Source: Pseudomonas multiresinivorans | GTDB lineage: Bacteria; Pseudomonadota; Gammaproteobacteria; Pseudomonadales; Pseudomonadaceae | Direction: 5' to 3' | DNA length: 64,000 bases | Assembly: GCF_012971725.1 (NCBI RefSeq) | Contig: NZ_CP048833.1 | Coordinates: 3,720,001-3,784,000 of the forward strand | Part shown: positions 15,079 through 22,508 of the stretch, piece by piece | Layout of the letters: each line of letters starts with the position of its first letter | How positions within the stretch are numbered: position 1 is the stretch's first letter | Made by a program: the position numbers and the translations under genes | Notes under the pieces: generated by a model | Database searches by the model: none | Told to the model about the DNA's origin: nothing | The model's input: only the letters and a program-made list of their open reading frames with translations

Positions 15079-16449
15079 TCAGGCTGCAGTGCTGGCCATG
15101 TCGACCTGCCGCATGTACGCGCGCGCCGTGTTCGGCACGCGATAACGAACCTCACACTCACCCTGCTCCACCCATAGCAGCGACTTGTCCGCCAGTTGGC
15201 GTACGGTCGCGAACGCGCAGTCGCGGCACAGGCGGTCGCCGTCGAGCGAGGCCACCGCCGTGTCGAGGGTGAAGTCCTCGCCCAGTTGCGCAAGCAGGCG
15301 CAGGCAGCGCTGCTCGGCAACGTCCAGCAGGCCGTAGCTCCAGTCATAGGTCGCGCGCAGGCTCTGCTGCCGCGCCGGCGCGGTGCGGCGGCCAGGCATC
15401 AGCAGTTGCATGGGCGTATCCAGCAGGGCCGGCAGACCGGCGAGACCGAGGATGCCCACCTGCCGCGCCGCCATCTCGATGGCCAGGGGAATACCGTCCA
15501 GGCGCCGGCAGATATCGATGATCGCGCGCACCTGGCCCGGCTTGAGCTCGAAGCGGTCGCAGACCTCCCGCGCGCGCATCACGAACAGCTGCACCGCCGA
15601 ACTGCACATGGCCAGTGCCAGCGGCGCGTCGTCCTGCGCGGGCACCTCCAGCGGCGGCAGGCGCAACACGTGTTCGCCCTCCGCGCGCAACGGCTCGCGG
15701 CTGGTGGCGAGAATGCTCAACGCCGGATGCAGGCGCAACAGGTGCTCCACCGCCTCGGCGCAGCGCTCGGCGAGGTGCTCGCAGTTGTCCAGCAACAGCA
15801 GGGTCGGCTCCTGCGCCGGCTCGCGCAGGAGGACGGCGAGGTTCTGGCTGAGGGAGATGCCGTCCGGGTCGATGGACAGATCGAGGAAGCGCACCTGGCT
15901 GAACTGTTTGTGCAGCAACTCGGCGCAGTGGATCGCCAGCGAGGTCTTGCCCATGCCGCCAGGGCCGACCAGAGTCAGCAGGCGCGTCGCGGGCAACTGC
16001 TTCACCACCCGCTCCAGCAGCGCCTGGCGGCCGACCAGGCCCATCAGCAGCACCGGCAGGTTGCTGGCGCGCACCTCACAGGGCAGTGCGGCGGCCTGCT
16101 GCGGAGCGATGACGGTTTCCACCACGCCGACGAAGCCATAGCCTCGCAGCGGCACGTTGGCGATGTAGCGCTCGCCGGTGCGGCCTTCGCCGAGGGCACG
16201 ACGCAGGGCGGCGATGTGTACGCGCAGGTTGATCTCTTCGACCACGGTATCGCCCCAGACCTGGGCAATGATCCTGTCCTTGGCGATGATCTCGCCGGGC
16301 TGGCGGATCAGCACCTGGAGAATGTCCAGCGCCCGGCTGCCGATGCGTACCGGGCGGTCCCCCTGCAGCAGTTGGCGCTTGTAGGGGTGGAACTGGAAGC
16401 GACCGAACTGCAGGACGGTCTCGGTGCGGTTTTCCGTGCTATCGCTCAT
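15079..16449 (-). CDS. Winged-helix regulator with NB-ARC-like ATPase domain
   Basis: 456 residues. Residues 12-107 are an OmpR/PhoB-type winged helix (GSRALDILQVLIRQPGEIIAKDRIIAQVWG, then the wing YIANVPLRGYGF). Residues about 135-400 are a STAND/AAA-type ATPase with P-loop VGPGGMGKTSLA (K168), Walker B LLLLD (217-221) followed by NCEHL, and a sensor-like LATSREPLRAEGEH. Such proteins use nucleotide binding to switch a DNA-binding domain; the signal is unknown. There is no tetratricopeptide tail, so it is shorter than SARP or MalT relatives. The start at 16449 follows AGGA and precedes the first family residues; the frame extends upstream without similarity. Confidence 0.85.
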   Translation of the reverse strand: MSDSTENRTETVLQFGRFQFHPYKRQLLQGDRPVRIGSRALDILQVLIRQPGEIIAKDRIIAQVWGDTVVEEINLRVHIAALRRALGEGRTGERYIANVPLRGYGFVGVVETVIAPQQAAALPCEVRASNLPVLLMGLVGRQALLERVVKQLPATRLLTLVGPGGMGKTSLAIHCAELLHKQFSQVRFLDLSIDPDGISLSQNLAVLLREPAQEPTLLLLDNCEHLAERCAEAVEHLLRLHPALSILATSREPLRAEGEHVLRLPPLEVPAQDDAPLALAMCSSAVQLFVMRAREVCDRFELKPGQVRAIIDICRRLDGIPLAIEMAARQVGILGLAGLPALLDTPMQLLMPGRRTAPARQQSLRATYDWSYGLLDVAEQRCLRLLAQLGEDFTLDTAVASLDGDRLCRDCAFATVRQLADKSLLWVEQGECEVRYRVPNTARAYMRQVDMASTAA

Positions 16450-16530
16450 GTCCTGCTCACGTCTGCGGATCTGACGGATCGCTCTACAACGGCTCCTCCA
16501 GGCGATCTGGCCATTACCGAGGTGACGCGC

Positions 16531-16549
16531 CCCTGATTGGTGGTCAGGG
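16531..16549. promoter_or_regulatory. Inverted repeat CCCTGA-N7-TCAGGG upstream of the winged-helix ATPase gene
   Basis: Perfect 6-bp arms, 82 bases before the start at 16449 and 105 bases after the GlxA-type gene's stop. It is a candidate operator or part of a terminator; no T-run follows on either strand. Confidence 0.3.
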
Positions 16550-16653
16550 TATTTTCCCGTCCTCGTGTGACAGCGCAATTCCCGCAGGGGGAAGGATTCG
16601 GCCAATCAGGGTGCGCCGGACGGTCAACTGGCGTGAAATGCGGCGTACTGCCA

Positions 16654-17610
16654 TCAGGCGAAGCCAAACTGCTCACGGTACTGGCTCGGCGTCATGCCGA
16701 TGCGTTCGCCGAATACCGTGCGCATGTGCCGCGGACTGCCGAAGCCGCTGCGGCAGGCCACCTGCTTGAGTGGCAGGTCGCTGCTTTCCAGCAGCTTGCG
16801 CGCGTGGTCGATGCGCGCGCTCTGCACGTACTGCATGGGCGTCATGCTGGTTTCGCGCTGGAAGGCTCGGGCGAAGTTACGCGGGCTCATGGCCACCTGC
16901 TCGGCCAGACGGTTCACCGTCAGCGGCTCGTCGATGTGGTCCACCACGTAGGCCTGTGCGCGGGCGATCACCGAGCCGTCGCGCACCACCGACACCAGCA
17001 GCGGGCCGAACGGCGTCTGCCCGCCCTGGCGCTTGAGCACCACCAGCAGCACCTTGGCGACTTCCAGTGCGACATCCTTGCCGTGGTCCTCGGCCACGAC
17101 CGCCAGCGCCATGTCGATGCCGGCGGTGACGCCGCCAGAGGTAATCAGGTTGCGGTCGATGACGTAGATGCGCTCGGCCTGCACCTGGGTGCGCGGGTAC
17201 AGCTGTGCCAGGCGCTCCAGGTAATTCCAGTGGGTGGTGCAGCGGTAGCCGTCGAGCAACCCGGCCGCGCCGAGCAGGAAGGCTCCGGTGCACACCGCGC
17301 CATAGCGTTTCGCCGCGCGCGCCGCTACCGGCAGCCAGGCCGTGAGCGCGTCGTTGCGACCGTTGTAGGCGCCCGGCCCGCCGGGAACCAGCAGCAGGTC
17401 GACGCCCGCGAGCAGCGCTTCCAGCGGCAGGTCGGCGCTCATCTTCAGGCCGCTGGAGGCGCGCACGCCCTCGGGCTTCGCCGCCATTGTCAGCAACCGG
17501 TAATGCTGCTCCGGCGGCAGGTAGCGGTTGGCCATGGAGAACACCTCCATCGGCCCAGTTACATCCAGCGCCAGCACATCGTCGTACAGCACCATGGCCA
17601 CTGTTTTCAT
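16654..17610 (-). CDS. GlxA-family regulator (DJ-1/PfpI + AraC HTH)
   Basis: 318 residues. Residues 1-170 are a DJ-1/PfpI-like class I glutamine amidotransferase fold: MVLYDDVLALDVTGPMEVFSM, LLVPGGPGAYNGR, and the nucleophile-elbow Cys at C107 in GAVCTGAFLLGAAGLLDG. Residues about 215-318 are the two-helix-turn-helix AraC domain (LAEQVAMSPRNFARAFQRE and QVACRSGFGSPRHMRTVFGE). The start at 17610 begins the DJ-1 strand directly (MKTVAMVLYDD); the upstream open frame has no family similarity. It is divergent from the YcaC-type hydrolase gene at 17957, which is its likely target. Relatives respond to amino-acid-derived or isonitrile compounds. Confidence 0.92.
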   Translation of the reverse strand: MKTVAMVLYDDVLALDVTGPMEVFSMANRYLPPEQHYRLLTMAAKPEGVRASSGLKMSADLPLEALLAGVDLLLVPGGPGAYNGRNDALTAWLPVAARAAKRYGAVCTGAFLLGAAGLLDGYRCTTHWNYLERLAQLYPRTQVQAERIYVIDRNLITSGGVTAGIDMALAVVAEDHGKDVALEVAKVLLVVLKRQGGQTPFGPLLVSVVRDGSVIARAQAYVVDHIDEPLTVNRLAEQVAMSPRNFARAFQRETSMTPMQYVQSARIDHARKLLESSDLPLKQVACRSGFGSPRHMRTVFGERIGMTPSQYREQFGFA

Positions 17611-17956
17611 TCTTCTACTCGCACGCAAACGGGGCTTGGCGGTCTCGCGTGCCCCGGTATGGGAAAGAACCACTGTACCGATTCGCCACGCCGGCGAATC
17701 GCACGCTTGCATCATTCTCCGCCAGGCGGGCCGAGCACACAGGTCCAATAAATGCCGGGACGGCGGAACCATAGTCTGCTCATCAAAGCCTTCGGACGGG
17801 TCTTGCAGAACTGCAAAGTGGCCGTGCAAGGCTGTCTGTTCCGCGCCTTTCGCCGATCGGCAAAGATGCGTCCACGGTTCGGCACCGGCTACGGCAGTCC
17901 GAGCCCACCGAGCACTCGAACCTCATCCACCCACGCCATTCACAAGGACCATCGCC
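17611..17956. promoter_or_regulatory. Divergent promoter region between glxA-like and ycaC-like genes
   Basis: 346 bases between divergent start codons, no gene seen. TTGCAG (17803-17808) and CTGCAA (17811-17816) form a perfect dyad with an AA spacer near the middle, the best operator candidate for the GlxA-type regulator. No clear -35/-10 pair stood out. Confidence 0.45.
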
Positions 17957-18613
17957 ATGACCGCCATCGCCAAAGCCGTTCCCGGCAAGACCCTGCTCAA
18001 CCCCACCGACCACACCCTGATCATGATCGACCACCAGTCGCAGATGTCCTTCGCGACCAAGTCCATCGACGCGGTGACCCTGCGTAACAACGCCGCCCTG
18101 GTGGCCAAGGCAGCCAAGGAGTTCGACGTCTCCACCATCCTCACCACCGTCGCCGAGAAGAGCTTCTCCGGCCCGATCTTCGACGAGATCAAGTCGGTCT
18201 TCCCCGAGCACAACGTCATCGACCGCACCAGCATGAACACCTGGGAAGACCCGCGCATCGCCGTGGAAGTGAACAAGTTCGGCAAGCAGAAGATCGTCCT
18301 GGCCGGCCTCTGGACCTCCGTGTGCATCGTCGGCCCCGCCCTGTCGGCCATTGACCAGGGCTTCGAGGTCTATGTCATCGCCGACGCCTGTGGCGACGTC
18401 TCCACCGAGGCCCACGAAATGGCCCTGCAACGAATGATCCAGCTGGGCGCCCGCCCGATGACCTCCCTGCAGTACCTGCTGGAACTGCAACGCGACTGGG
18501 CCCGCGGCGAGACCTACGATGCCACCGTGAAGACCTCCATCGAGCATGGCGGCGCCTACGGCCTGGGCCTGATCTACGCCAAGACCATGTTCAACGCCAG
18601 CGAAGGCCACTGA
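17957..18613 (+). CDS. YcaC-family isochorismatase-like hydrolase
   Basis: 218 residues. Cysteine hydrolase of the isochorismatase superfamily. The triad is visible: D25 in LIMIDHQSQM, K68 in TVAEKSFSGP and C123 in LWTSVCIVGPALSA, with the preceding cis-peptide loop. The family includes YcaC, nicotinamidases and amidases that use small amide or hydroxamate substrates; the actual substrate here is unknown. AAGGACC lies 6 bases before ATG 17957. It is divergent from the GlxA-type regulator and closed by its own terminator (18627-18652). The DoxX and OprD genes follow on the same strand. Confidence 0.9.
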   Translation: MTAIAKAVPGKTLLNPTDHTLIMIDHQSQMSFATKSIDAVTLRNNAALVAKAAKEFDVSTILTTVAEKSFSGPIFDEIKSVFPEHNVIDRTSMNTWEDPRIAVEVNKFGKQKIVLAGLWTSVCIVGPALSAIDQGFEVYVIADACGDVSTEAHEMALQRMIQLGARPMTSLQYLLELQRDWARGETYDATVKTSIEHGGAYGLGLIYAKTMFNASEGH

Positions 18614-18626
18614 GCCCGGGCACCGG

Positions 18627-18652
18627 AAAGGGGCGGCATTGCCGCCCCTTTT
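18627..18652 (+). terminator. Rho-independent terminator after the YcaC-like gene
   Basis: AAAGGGGCGGC (18627-18637), ATT loop, then GCCGCCCCTTTT (18641-18652). The U-tract is part of the 3' arm. It separates the hydrolase gene from the DoxX-OprD pair. Confidence 0.8.
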
Positions 18653-18674
18653 CATTCGCAGGATTGAAGACCCC

Positions 18675-19091
18675 ATGCCGACTCACGACCGCTCCGGCGC
18701 GCTAGCGCTTCTGTTCATGCGCGTTGCCGCCGCCCTGCTGCTGCTCCAGGTACACGGGCTGCCCAAGCTGCTGCACTGGCAAAGCGAGCTGCAGCGCATC
18801 GAAGACCCCTTCGGCCTCGGCGCTGCGCCAACCCTGGCGCTGGCGGTATTCGCCGAAGTGCTCTGCCCGATCCTGCTGATCCTCGGCGTGTTCGCCCGCC
18901 TCGCCTGCCTGCCGGTGGTCGCCGTGCTGCTGGTGGCACTGGTGTTCGTGCACCCGCAGTGGTCGCTGGAAGAAGGCCAGTTCGCCTGGTGGATGCTGAT
19001 TCTCTTCGCCGGCCTGGCGATTGCCGGGCCGGGAAGCTATCGCCTCGCCCTGCCCCGCCCTGGCGCCCTCCACACGGAGCCCAGACCGTGA
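18675..19091 (+). CDS. DoxX-family membrane protein
   Basis: 138 residues with four hydrophobic helices (about 8-26, 48-70, 74-92, 100-118). The family pattern LLFMRVAAALLLLQVHGLPKL opens it and AVFAEVLCPILLILGVFARLA follows. DoxX proteins are small inner-membrane proteins linked in some systems to quinone or thiosulfate oxidation and to oxidative stress; no specific role can be read here. The start at 18675 follows GAAGACCCC; the longer frame starts inside the terminator. The stop overlaps the porin start by 4 bases (GTGA), so the two genes are translationally coupled. Confidence 0.85.
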   Translation: MPTHDRSGALALLFMRVAAALLLLQVHGLPKLLHWQSELQRIEDPFGLGAAPTLALAVFAEVLCPILLILGVFARLACLPVVAVLLVALVFVHPQWSLEEGQFAWWMLILFAGLAIAGPGSYRLALPRPGALHTEPRP

Positions 19092-20353
19092 GAAACGCCC
19101 TGCTTCCCTGCGCCCTGGCGCTCGCCTGCGTTCCGGTCCATGCCGCCGACTGGTCGTTGCTGTCGCGCAATTACTTCCTCGACAACGACTACCGCAGCCC
19201 CGGCCCCAACGGCCAGAGCCTGCGCCGTGAATGGGCGCAGGGCTTCATCGGCAAGTTCAGCAGCGACGTCACGCCCGGCACTATTGGCCTGGGCGTCGAT
19301 GCCCATGCCTTCCTCGGCCTGAAGCTCGATGGCGGGCGCGGCCACGCCGGCACCGGCCTGCTGCCGCTGGACAGCGACGGTCGCAGCGAGAGCGAGTACT
19401 CCGATGCCGGCGCCGCGCTGCGCCTGGTGCATGAAAACACCAGCCTGGCCTGGGGCGAGATGGAAGTGGAAACCCCGGTGTTCGACACCGGCGACAAGCG
19501 CCTGCAACCCGAATACGCCACCGGCTGGTTCCTCGACGACAGGAGCCTGCCGGGCCTGCGCCTGCAAGCCGGGCGCTTCACGGCCTTCAAGAACCAGGAC
19601 TCCAGCTCCAGCCACGGCGAATTCGAAGGCTACGGCGCCAGCACCCGCTTCGGCGGCCTGAGCCTGGCCGGCGCCACCTGGAGCGCACCAAATGCGAACT
19701 GGGGAGGTGCACTCTATGCCAGCCAACTGGACGACGTCTGGCGCCAGGGCTACGCCAACCTCAATGGCCGTGTCGGTCGCTGGTCGGTGGACGCCAACCT
19801 GTACAAGACCGGCGACACCGGCAGCGCCCGCGCCGGTGACATCGACACCCTGGCCTGGAGCCTGCTGGGCAAGGTCGCCCTGGGCAGCCATGCATTGAGC
19901 CTCGCCTACCAGAAGATCAACGGCGACACGCCCTTCGACTTCGTCGGCGGCGACTCCATCTACCTCGCCAACTCCATCAAGTACGCCGACTTCAACGGCC
20001 CCGGCGAGCACTCCTGGCAGGCGCGCTACCAGTGGGATGGCGCCAGCGCCGGCGTTGCCGGCCTGACCCTTTCCGCACGCTACGTACGCGGCAGCGGCAT
20101 CGACGGCACCCATGCGCCTTGTGGCGGCGCCTACAACCCCATGCAGGGCGGCACCTGCCAGCCTGCCTATGGCGACGGCGGCAAGCACTGGGAGCGCGAC
20201 CTCGACGTTCGCTACGTGGTGCAATCCGGCCCGGCCAAGGACCTGGCGCTGAGCTTCGCCCAGGTCTCGCACCGCGCCAACGACGCCCAGGGCGGAGCGG
20301 ACATCGACCGCATCTACGTGATCATCGAGTACCCGCTCAAGGGTGTGTTCTAG
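19088..20353 (+). CDS. OprD-family outer-membrane porin
   Basis: 421 residues, full length for the family. It starts at GTG 19088 inside the DoxX stop overlap. Signal peptide at about 1-19, cut after VHA. Then DWSLLSRNYFLDNDYRSPGPNGQSLRREWAQGF, the hallmark first strands, and GTIGLGVDAHAFLGLKLDGG. It ends with the barrel-closing DIDRIYVIIEYPLKGVF. A CGGAYNPMQGGTCQ loop holds two Cys that could form a disulfide in an external loop. Substrate unknown; family members take up basic amino acids or carboxylates. The coupling to a DoxX gene is unusual for a porin. Confidence 0.93.
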   Translation: MRNALLPCALALACVPVHAADWSLLSRNYFLDNDYRSPGPNGQSLRREWAQGFIGKFSSDVTPGTIGLGVDAHAFLGLKLDGGRGHAGTGLLPLDSDGRSESEYSDAGAALRLVHENTSLAWGEMEVETPVFDTGDKRLQPEYATGWFLDDRSLPGLRLQAGRFTAFKNQDSSSSHGEFEGYGASTRFGGLSLAGATWSAPNANWGGALYASQLDDVWRQGYANLNGRVGRWSVDANLYKTGDTGSARAGDIDTLAWSLLGKVALGSHALSLAYQKINGDTPFDFVGGDSIYLANSIKYADFNGPGEHSWQARYQWDGASAGVAGLTLSARYVRGSGIDGTHAPCGGAYNPMQGGTCQPAYGDGGKHWERDLDVRYVVQSGPAKDLALSFAQVSHRANDAQGGADIDRIYVIIEYPLKGVF

Positions 20354-20375
20354 ATCAGGCGGCCTCCGGACCTCC

Positions 20376-20451
20376 GTAGGGCGCATAACGCGCCAGCGTT
20401 ATCCGCCGCAACCGAGCCGGCGGATAACCTGTTCCAGGTTATTCGCCCTAC
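20376..20451. repeat. REP pair, GTAGGGCGCATAAC class
   Basis: GTAGGGCGCATAACGCGCCA opens the pair and its inverted relative GATAACC...GGTTATTCGCCCTAC closes it, with CCGCCG/CGGCGG in the middle. This third palindromic class also appears inside the tandem duplication at about 14596 and 14824. Confidence 0.75.
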
Positions 20452-20484
20452 GTGACTGAGCCCCCTCCGGCGCCTCAACGAGCC

Positions 20485-20567
20485 TGTAGGAGCGAGGGGG
20501 ACGCCTAGTCATTGCTCGCGAACCGACTCCCGCGTGAGGGTTGTTCGCGAGCAAGCTCGCTCCTACA
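20485..20567. repeat. REP pair with a 17-base interruption in one arm
   Basis: The left unit reads GTAGGAGCGAG, then 17 foreign bases (20497-20513, GGGGACGCCTAGTCATT) in place of the usual CTT, then GCTCGCGAAC. The right unit at 20543-20567 is intact. It lies between the OprD stop and the LysR stop. Confidence 0.8.
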
Positions 20568-20579
20568 AGGGCAAGCGAT

Positions 20580-21491
20580 CTACTGCAGCGGCGCGCTCAT
20601 GTATTCCACCATCCGCTCGCGCAACCAGCGCTCGGCCGGATCGTTGTCGTGGGCGGCACTCCAGACCATCGACAGCTCCGCCGGCTTGATTTCCAGCGGT
20701 GGATCTTCGGCGCGCAGGCAGCTGTCCTCCACCAGGGCGCAGGCGGCGTAGTCCGGCACGGTGGCGATCATCTCGGTGTTGCGCAGCAGCGCGCGCAGGC
20801 TGCCGAACTGCGGCACGGCAAGCACCACGCGACGGCGGCGCTCGATACGCTCAAGGTCGAGGTCGATGGCGCCGTTCAGGTCGCCGGAGAAGGACACCAT
20901 CACGTGCGGCCGCGAGCAGTATTCGTCCAGGGTCAGCGAGCCGGGGCGGTCGTCGCCGCGCAGCACTTTCACGCCGATATCGCGCAGCTTGCGGCGCTTG
21001 GCGTTGGCCGGCAGGTCGGTGGTGTAGCTGACGCCAACGGTGATCTCGCCGGACGAGAGCAGCGCCGGCATCAGCAGGAAATTCGCCCGGCGCACCACCA
21101 CCGTGACATTCGGCGCATCCTGCTGCAGCCGCGCCAGCAACGCGGGAAACAGGCCGAACTCGGCATCGTCGGAAAGGCCCAGGCGGAAGATATTGCAGCT
21201 GGTCTCGGGCTCGAAGGACTTGGCCCGGCTCACCGCCGCGGAGATCACATCCATCGCCGGGCGCAGCTCCTCGAAGATGTGCAGCGCCCGGCTGGTGGGC
21301 TCCATGGCGCGGCCGGCGCGCACCAGCAGCGGGTCGTCGAACAGGTCGCGCAGGCGCGCCAGGGCGGCGCTGACGGTGGACTGGGTGATGAACAGCTTCT
21401 CGCCGACGCGGGTGAGGTTCCGCTCCAGCATCAGGGATTCGAAGATCACCAGCAGGTTCATGTCCAGGCGGCGCAGGTCGTTACGGTTCAT
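20580..21491 (-). CDS. LysR-family transcriptional regulator
   Basis: 303 residues. The winged HTH lies at residues 8-68 (LRRLDMNLLVIFESLMLERNLTRVGEKLFITQSTVSAALARLRDLFDDPLLVRAG), a sequence typical of the NodD/LeuO/BexR-like subgroup. The effector domain runs from about residue 95 to the end. ATG 21491 is used because the HTH starts there (MNRNDLRRLDMNLL). It is convergent with the DoxX-OprD pair and divergent from the short AraC gene at 21709. Ligand and targets unknown. Confidence 0.9.
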   Translation of the reverse strand: MNRNDLRRLDMNLLVIFESLMLERNLTRVGEKLFITQSTVSAALARLRDLFDDPLLVRAGRAMEPTSRALHIFEELRPAMDVISAAVSRAKSFEPETSCNIFRLGLSDDAEFGLFPALLARLQQDAPNVTVVVRRANFLLMPALLSSGEITVGVSYTTDLPANAKRRKLRDIGVKVLRGDDRPGSLTLDEYCSRPHVMVSFSGDLNGAIDLDLERIERRRRVVLAVPQFGSLRALLRNTEMIATVPDYAACALVEDSCLRAEDPPLEIKPAELSMVWSAAHDNDPAERWLRERMVEYMSAPLQ

Positions 21492-21708
21492 GGCTGGTCG
21501 CTCGGGGCTGTGGGAATGGGCATCTTGGCACAAGACGAGGGTCGCGCCAGTCGACCATGCCCCACGAGGTTTTTCTTGGACGGATGTGCTTGAAAGCGCT
21601 GCCTCCGGCGAATTCGATTGAGCATCGGATCACCTTGATTTACCTTGAATTTTTCATTTATTCAGACGGCTTTTGTCGCCACTGGAAGCCGACGAGAAGA
21701 GAGACATC

Positions 21709-22266
21709 ATGCCCGCACCTGCCCACCAGGTAGCGACCATGCTCGCCCCCGCGACACACCGCCTGGTCCTGCAGCTCATGGAGCAACTGCAGTCCTCCGG
21801 CGAAGGGCTGCACGAAGCCAGCCAGCGCCTCTGCCGGCATCTGCTGGAGCACTACCGCATGCCGGAACCGTGCAACGACGCGCGCAGCGATGGCGAACGC
21901 CTCGCCCTCGCCCCCTGGCAGGAGCGCAAGGCCAAGCAGATCCTCGCCGGCTGCCTGCTCAGCCGCCTGTACATCGCCGATGTCGCCGAACAGTGCGGCA
22001 TGTCGCGCAGCCACTTTTCCCGTGCGTTCAAGCAGGCCACCGGCCTCTCGCCGCGGGAATGGGCGCTGCGCCTGCGCATCGACCGCGCCCGCGAGCTGCT
22101 GGCCAGCGGCGACGCGCCGATTTCCCAGGTCGGCCAGGAATGCGGCTTCGCCGACCAGTCACACTTCTGCCGCAGCTTCCGCAAGCTCGTAGGCTGCACG
22201 CCGAACCGCTGGCGGCAAGCCAGCCGGGTCGGCGGAACGCGGGAACTGGAGCCACCGGCCACGTAG
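21709..22266 (+). CDS. Short AraC-family regulator (DNA-binding domain plus helical N-terminus)
   Basis: 185 residues. The C-terminal AraC domain is complete (about residues 80-175: CLLSRLYIADVAEQCGMSRSHFSRAFKQATGLSPREWALRLRIDRA, then ISQVGQECGFADQSHFCRSFRKLVG). The N-terminus has no cupin sensor, only about 75 helical residues, so it acts like SoxS/MarA-type regulators set by abundance rather than by a bound ligand, or uses an unknown partner. GAGAAGAGAGAC precedes ATG 21709. The stop codon TAG is the first part of a GTAGGAG REP head, so the REP supplies the 3' end of the gene. Confidence 0.85.
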   Translation: MPAPAHQVATMLAPATHRLVLQLMEQLQSSGEGLHEASQRLCRHLLEHYRMPEPCNDARSDGERLALAPWQERKAKQILAGCLLSRLYIADVAEQCGMSRSHFSRAFKQATGLSPREWALRLRIDRARELLASGDAPISQVGQECGFADQSHFCRSFRKLVGCTPNRWRQASRVGGTRELEPPAT

Positions 22267-22352
22267 GAGCGGACTCCGTCCGCGATGGTTTGCCCCACTC
22301 CGGGACGGGTCGGAGCGATGCTGAGTCGATCGCAGACGGAGTCCGTTCCTAC
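22262..22352. repeat. REP pair, GAGCGGACTCCGTCCGCGA class, overlapping a stop codon
   Basis: GTAGGAGCGGACTCCGTCC is followed by an inverted partner ending GACGGAGTCCGTTCCTAC. The first TAG is the stop codon of the AraC gene. It lies upstream of the P-type ATPase promoter region. Confidence 0.85.
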
Positions 22353-22508
22353 GCCAATCGCCACCTCTGATGACAATTCCTACGCTGTTCAGCAAAGGTT
22401 CAGCGAGGACCCGCCGAACCTTGAGATATGACAGGTCCGGCGCAATCCCCACCGTCTAGTCTGGGTGCAGTCCCACTTTCCCACCAGGCAGCAGCCGGGA
22501 GTCAGAGC

